NCBI RefSeq assembly: GCF_004135385.1
Contig: NZ_CP035493.1
Span: forward strand, 806,001 to 870,000
Source of the DNA: Xylanimonas protaetiae
GTDB taxonomy: Bacteria; Actinomycetota; Actinomycetes; Actinomycetales; Cellulomonadaceae
Direction of reading: 5' to 3'
DNA: 64,000 bases
The notes under the pieces: generated by a model
What the model was told of the DNA's origin: nothing
Databases searched by the model: none
What the model saw: the letters and a program-made list of their open reading frames with translations, nothing else
Shown: in pieces, positions 62,983 to 64,000 of the stretch
How positions within the stretch are numbered: position 1 is the first letter of the stretch
How the letters are laid out: the number at the start of each line of letters is the position of its first letter
Program-made: the position numbers and the translations under genes

Positions 62983-63018
62983 TCAGCGACAGCTACGACG
63001 ACACAGGCTCCGGTTCAT
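62983..63018 (-). CDS. 11-residue Cys-containing leader peptide
   Basis: ATG 63018 with the excellent Shine-Dalgarno AGGAGG encodes [11 protein letters not shown], ending 157 bp before the transporter gene. It lies between riboswitch C and the operon. Short Cys-bearing peptides upstream of sulfur genes are known in actinobacteria, and in mycobacteria Cys-rich leaders act as cysteine-responsive attenuators. Downstream hairpins CGGGGC-GGCA-GCCCCG and ACCGCC-CCCT-GGCGGT (minus strand, about 62890-62965) could be the responding structures. Function inferred. Confidence 0.65.
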   Translation of the reverse strand: MNRSLCRRSCR

Positions 63019-63046
63019 TGCTTCTCCTCCTGTCCCGCACGGGGCG

Positions 63047-63162
63047 GGGTTCGCGTGTTGTCTCGCCGACGGTGCCGGCGAACCTGGTCCTCACCCGGGG
63101 CACCCACCCACGCGGGGGGTTGCCGTCCGACAAGCCGGGGCTGAACGTCGGAGCTCATGACC
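63047..63162 (-). promoter_or_regulatory. SAM-IV riboswitch C, controlling the 14.5 kb operon
   Basis: Minus strand: GGTCATGAG, GACGTTCAGCCCCGGC, TTGTCGGACGGCAACCCCCC, GGTGGGTGCCCCGGGTGA, GACCAGG, hairpin TCGCCG-GCACCGT-CGGCGA and CACGCGAACCC. Nearly the same as riboswitch A, with TTCAG replacing the CCAAG of A before CCCCGGC. The next Shine-Dalgarno downstream belongs to the leader peptide, not to the transporter. Confidence 0.87.
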
Positions 63163-63191
63163 ACCGGGGCCGTGGGACCCCGGTACGCAGG

Positions 63192-63229
63192 ACTCTACGA
63201 ATCGACATTGTTGAGGGCAACACTCAACA
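63192..63229. promoter_or_regulatory. Promoter and dyad operator between operon C and icd
   Basis: Minus strand: TTGCCC (63215-63220), 17 bp, TAGAGT (63192-63197), about 30 bp before riboswitch C. The dyad TGTTGAG-GGCAACA-CTCAACA (63209-63229) covers the -35 and also a plus-strand TTGTTG -35 candidate with TATCTA (63231-63236) toward icd. A half-matching copy, TGTTGAG-N7-GTCCACA, is at 43479-43499 before riboswitch B. Confidence 0.55.
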
Positions 63230-63377
63230 TTATCTATTTCACATGGCGAGACGGCGTCCCGCAGAAGGGTCCACCCCGGTCGATGCGAGACGCCCGCGCG
63301 CGCTGAAGTATCTTGATGTCGAGAAAACTCCGCCCCGCTGCACAGCAGCGCCGACGCACCAGGGAGCGACGCCGCCC

Positions 63378-64000
63378 ATGGCCGGTCCGAGCACGATCAT
63401 CTACACCCACACCGACGAGGCACCGCTGCTGGCGACGTACTCGTTCCTGCCGATCGTCCAGGCCTTCGCGGGCCAGGCCGGCGTCGAGCTCGAGACGCGC
63501 GACATCTCCGTCGCGGCGCGCATCCTCGCGCAGTTCCCGGAGCGCCTGACCCCGGAGCAGCAGGTCCCGGACGCGCTCGCCGAGCTCGGGCGCCTCGCCG
63601 AGGAGCCCACGGCCAACATCATCAAGCTCCCCAACGTCTCCGCGTCGGTGCCGCAGCTCAAGGCCGCGATCGCCGAGCTCCGGGCGCAGGGCTTCGACGT
63701 GCCCGACTACCCCGAGGCGCCGGCCACCGACGAGGAGCGCGACGTGCGCGCCCGCTACGACCGCGTCAAGGGCTCGGCCGTCAACCCCGTGCTCCGCCAG
63801 GGCAACTCCGACCGCCGCGCCCCCGGCTCGGTCAAGGCGTACGCCAAGGCGCACCCGCACCGCATGGGCGCCTGGTCGCCGACGTCGCAGACCAACGTCG
63901 CGACCATGACCGAGGGCGACTTCTTCCACAACGAGAAGTCGGTCGTCATCCCCGCCGACGACACCCTGACGATCCGCCTCGTCGCCGACGACGGCACGGT
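63378..64000 (+). CDS. icd: Monomeric NADP-dependent isocitrate dehydrogenase, N-terminal part
   Basis: 207 codons are visible; the gene runs past the window (family length about 740). Start [20 protein letters not shown], then [59 protein letters not shown] and [19 protein letters not shown]. These are diagnostic of the monomeric type, which converts isocitrate to 2-oxoglutarate with NADP in the TCA cycle. A 5' leader of about 135 nt follows the candidate promoter near 63208-63236. ATG 63378 has a GGGAG at some distance (13 bp). Confidence 0.95.
   Translation, partial: MAGPSTIIYTHTDEAPLLATYSFLPIVQAFAGQAGVELETRDISVAARILAQFPERLTPEQQVPDALAELGRLAEEPTANIIKLPNVSASVPQLKAAIAELRAQGFDVPDYPEAPATDEERDVRARYDRVKGSAVNPVLRQGNSDRRAPGSVKAYAKAHPHRMGAWSPTSQTNVATMTEGDFFHNEKSVVIPADDTLTIRLVADDGT

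Overview
The window is about 72-73% G+C chromosome from an actinobacterium. BldC, a DUF3073 protein, SAM-IV riboswitches, leaderless genes and an actinomycete integrative and conjugative element (AICE) all point that way. Protein style suggests Cellulomonadaceae/Promicromonosporaceae, but this is inference and no 16S gene is present.

Region 1 (1-900): the 3' end of a metallophosphoesterase gene and tRNA-Pro(CGG). Region 2 (854-11930): an 11 kb AICE inserted in the 3' half of that tRNA, bounded by a perfect 61-bp repeat. One leftward operon carries two small proteins, an FtsK-like transfer protein, a rolling-circle RepSA-type initiator, excisionase and integrase. A rightward pair encodes an HTH/DUF5919 regulator and an inositol-monophosphatase-like enzyme. 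The cargo is a restriction-modification locus: two methyltransferases, the second frameshifted in a G run, and a convergent PD-(D/E)XK endonuclease.

Region 3 (12-30 kb): housekeeping and miscellaneous genes. These include a ferredoxin-reductase-like flavoprotein; DAHP synthase behind an aromatic-rich leader peptide and terminator; a Nudix gene and an SGNH hydrolase gene divergent around a nested inverted repeat; a PadR/HAAS pair; and a rearranged DUF2975/HTH locus. A 1.7 kb integrase-less island lies between tRNA-Lys and a partial copy of it. Then come a glycerophosphodiesterase, two tandem VanY-type carboxypeptidases, galE, a minimal zinc peptidase, tRNAs Glu/Asp/Phe, holin-like and DUF3618 membrane proteins, bldC and DUF3073. 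Region 4 (30-41.5 kb): purM, purF, a giant secreted nuclease/5'-nucleotidase with a PHO-box-like site, a sterol-carrier protein, a frameshifted RNB ribonuclease, a formate/nitrite-type channel and a GNAT protein.

Region 5 (41.5-63.2 kb) is the most interesting part: a sulfur-scavenging regulon under three SAM-IV riboswitches. One drives a leftward luciferase-like monooxygenase (LLM) and a gamma-carbonic-anhydrase-like protein. One drives a rightward flavin reductase, GNAT protein and two LLMs. The third drives a leftward operon of about 14.5 kb: a peptide-type ABC importer, a DUF1684 protein, an amino-acid-type ABC importer, LLM, rhodanese, SsuD-like LLM, LLM and an MFS exporter. That operon starts with an 11-residue Cys-containing leader peptide. 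The logic appears to be import of organosulfur compounds, FMNH2-dependent C-S cleavage, and repression when SAM (and perhaps Cys) is plentiful. A VapBC-like pair sits at the operon's end. The window ends inside a monomeric NADP-isocitrate dehydrogenase gene.

Three genes carry apparent single-base frameshifts at G/C runs. Assembly error should be excluded before any is called a real mutation.
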